The position numbers and the translations under genes were made by a program. From the NCBI GenBank assembly GCA_041753575.1, contig JBGSUA010000003.1, forward strand, positions 3,587-67,586: a stretch of 64,000 nucleotides of DNA. Reading direction: 5' to 3'. Source of the stretch: CG2-30-51-40 sp041753575 (GTDB taxonomy: Bacteria; Desulfobacterota; DSM-4660; Desulfatiglandales; Desulfatiglandaceae). Positions within the stretch are counted from its first letter, which is position 1. Every line of letters starts with the position of its first letter. The notes below the pieces were generated by a model. That model did no database searches. It had not been told where the DNA came from and saw only the letters and a list, made by a program, of their open reading frames with translations. Shown here in pieces: positions 62,798-64,000 of the stretch.

Positions 62798-63505
62798 ATG
62801 CTCTTTGAAACGAAATCGCTGACCGTTCATTATGATAAGGTTGCCGCGATTAATAACGTATCCATGAAGATAGATGATTCATCAATCATTTGTATAATTG
62901 GTGCGAATGGTGCAGGAAAAACTACTTTCCTCAGAACGGCTTCGGGATTAAAAAACGCGAGCGAGGGAGAAATCTGGTTTGATGGACTTCGGATAGACCG
63001 GCTTTCACCATCTAAGATAGTAAAGCTAGGTATTTCCCATGTTCCTGAAGGTCGGAGAATTTTTCAAAAAATGAGCGTAATAGATAATCTGCTTTTAGGA
63101 TGCTATATACGTAGCGATCATGAAAATATTAGTAAAGATCTCAATAGAATGTTCCATTATTTTCCCGTCCTGAAAGAAAGACAAAAACAGTTGGGAGGTA
63201 GTCTGAGCGGTGGAGAACAGCAAATGCTAACTATTGCTCGTGCCCTTATGAGTCAACCGAGGCTTCTTTTGCTTGACGAGCCTACCTTAGGTTTATCTCC
63301 TTTACTTGTAAAGGAAGTGTCCAGAATTGCAAAAACGATAAATGAAGCGAATGTCGCTATTATTTTGGTAGAACAAAATTCTCGGATGGCTCTTCGTTCA
63401 TCACACCGTGCTTATGTTCTCGAATTAGGGCAAATAGCTATGGAAGGAAACTCAATGGATTTGCTTAACAGCGATCACGTAAGAAAGGCATATTTAGGGG
63501 CATAA
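62798..63505 (+). CDS. livF: Branched-chain amino acid-type ABC transporter ATPase LivF
   Basis: A 235-residue ATPase with Walker A GANGAGKTTFLR, signature LSGGEQQMLTIARAL, Walker B LLLLDEPTLGLSP and ILVEQNSRMAL, the usual LivF pattern (GISHVPEGRRIF also diagnostic). Second nucleotide-binding subunit with LivG. Next to a divergent acyl-CoA pathway, the transported compound may be an organic acid rather than an amino acid. Confidence 0.93.
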   Translation: MLFETKSLTVHYDKVAAINNVSMKIDDSSIICIIGANGAGKTTFLRTASGLKNASEGEIWFDGLRIDRLSPSKIVKLGISHVPEGRRIFQKMSVIDNLLLGCYIRSDHENISKDLNRMFHYFPVLKERQKQLGGSLSGGEQQMLTIARALMSQPRLLLLDEPTLGLSPLLVKEVSRIAKTINEANVAIILVEQNSRMALRSSHRAYVLELGQIAMEGNSMDLLNSDHVRKAYLGA

Positions 63506-63578
63506 ATAAGAAGAGAGGGGGTACGAGCATTTTTTTTGGACATCCAGATTCTATCATACATCTAAGGAGGGTAACATT

Positions 63579-63914
63579 ATGATAAGAGAGACAAGAAGAT
63601 ACATATTATTAATCTCTATCTTTACGTTTGCGGCTGTATTAGCGCTACATAGTGTTGGGGTCTGCGAGACTTTATTAATCGGTGGCAACGCTCCACTGTC
63701 AGGTTCGGGTGCGTCTTATGGAATTGGCCAGTCGCGAGGTATTGAAAAGGCGATTAGCGAAGTTAATGCGAAAGGAGGTCTCAATATCGGCGGAACTAAT
63801 TATAAATTGCAGTTCAAGGCCTACGATAACAAATCAAAAGCTGATGAGGCTGTTTCTATAGCCAACAAACTAGTATATCGTTCACTAAATAACATATCAA
63901 TAGTCAAACTGTAA
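63579..63914 (+). pseudogene. livJ: ABC transporter substrate-binding protein (LivJ type), 5' part cut by an insertion
   Basis: Only 111 codons. A signal peptide (ISIFTFAAVLALHSVGVCE) is followed by the start of the HAAT binding fold (IGGNAPLSGSGASYG, GIEKAISEVNAKGG, LQFKAYDNKSKADEAVSIANKLVY). Family members have ~370-400 residues. After LVY the reading turns into unrelated sequence and stops; transposase sequence begins there on the other strand. The AAGGAGG site at the start is intact. Confidence 0.8.
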
Positions 63915-64000
63915 TCTCATCGAGTTTGTAGCTCCATTTGAAAACAACCGGCGCCGCATTGACCTCTTCGATGTATCTCTCTATCCTCTTCTTTAGCTCT
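63904..64000 (-). mobile_element. IS630-like transposase, C-terminal end of gene (partial)
   Basis: The minus strand reads ELKKRIERYIEEVNAAP then VVFKWSYKLDEITV and a TGA. This resembles the C-terminus of IS630-family transposases (helix with RIxRYI, then PFxW). The rest of the gene is beyond the window. The element end probably lies between about 63873 and 63903, where the livJ match is lost. The family assignment rests on ~31 residues. Confidence 0.55.

Overview
The window looks like chromosomal DNA of an anaerobic, Gram-negative Desulfobacterota (former Deltaproteobacteria), probably a sulfate reducer or a syntrophic degrader of organic acids. The evidence is a sulfate adenylyltransferase (sat), MetF/MetV/MvhD-type proteins, archaeal-style ferredoxin glutamate synthase modules, an outer-membrane phospholipase, TRAP and TAXI transporters, and many acyl-CoA enzymes. 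No rRNA, tRNA or CRISPR array was seen. This is inferred from gene content, not from a marker-gene tree.

Left part (1-15 kb). A minus-strand thiamine-precursor uptake operon (cytX, thiW, start of an ECF ATPase) lies behind a TPP riboswitch with an intrinsic terminator. Next come pldA (+) and a visibly GC-richer block of poorly known genes: a DUF4214-containing exported protein, two coupled envelope proteins, an aldolase lacking its Schiff-base region, a hicAB toxin-antitoxin pair with an operator-like palindrome, and a broken tyrosine recombinase. This block (about 3.6-10.4 kb) reads like an eroded genomic island. After it come sat, with its own promoter and terminator, and a large exported lytic transglycosylase.

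Middle part. A catabolic module (14.3-21 kb) has a FadR-type regulator divergent from an acyl-CoA ligase, a DctPQM TRAP transporter and an acyl-CoA dehydrogenase. A decayed partial copy of that dehydrogenase sits on the other side of the module in direct orientation. A beta-helix exported protein follows. Then comes a minus-strand nitrogen/one-carbon operon (22.6-30.7 kb): MvhD-like, MetV-like, MetF, two FeS/GltB-like proteins, a GATase-GXGXG glutamate synthase protein and PII. The 31-41 kb stretch carries ihfA, pepT, a Nudix hydrolase, an anion transporter, an HD protein, a PLP enzyme, a frameshifted and truncated GAF/PAS sensor, a 47-residue ORF, a metallo-beta-lactamase-fold hydrolase and an MFS transporter. 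Two inverted copies of an unnamed 140-150 bp repeat with a G-rich core lie in this stretch.

Right part (41.4-61.9 kb). A long minus-strand acyl-CoA degradation cluster contains, in transcription order: a GntR regulator, an enoyl-CoA hydratase, both methylmalonyl-CoA mutase subunits, a KAS-III/HMG-CoA-synthase-like protein fused to DUF35, an SCP2-type thiolase, a PaaG-like isomerase, an acyl-CoA dehydrogenase, a cupin, a lipoate-ligase-like protein, a PaaK-like ligase, a second acyl-CoA dehydrogenase, a second lipoate-ligase-like protein, a NifU-like scaffold, a TAXI transporter and an acyl-CoA synthetase. A 3-hydroxyacyl-CoA dehydrogenase and AT-richer livG/livF/livJ genes point the other way; livJ is cut by an IS630-like transposase at the window edge. 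Together the genes suggest import of an organic acid, CoA activation, beta-oxidation with thiolysis, and a mutase step on a carboxylated (methylmalonyl-type) intermediate. The least explained element is the pair of lipoate-ligase-like proteins with the NifU-like protein inside this cluster.
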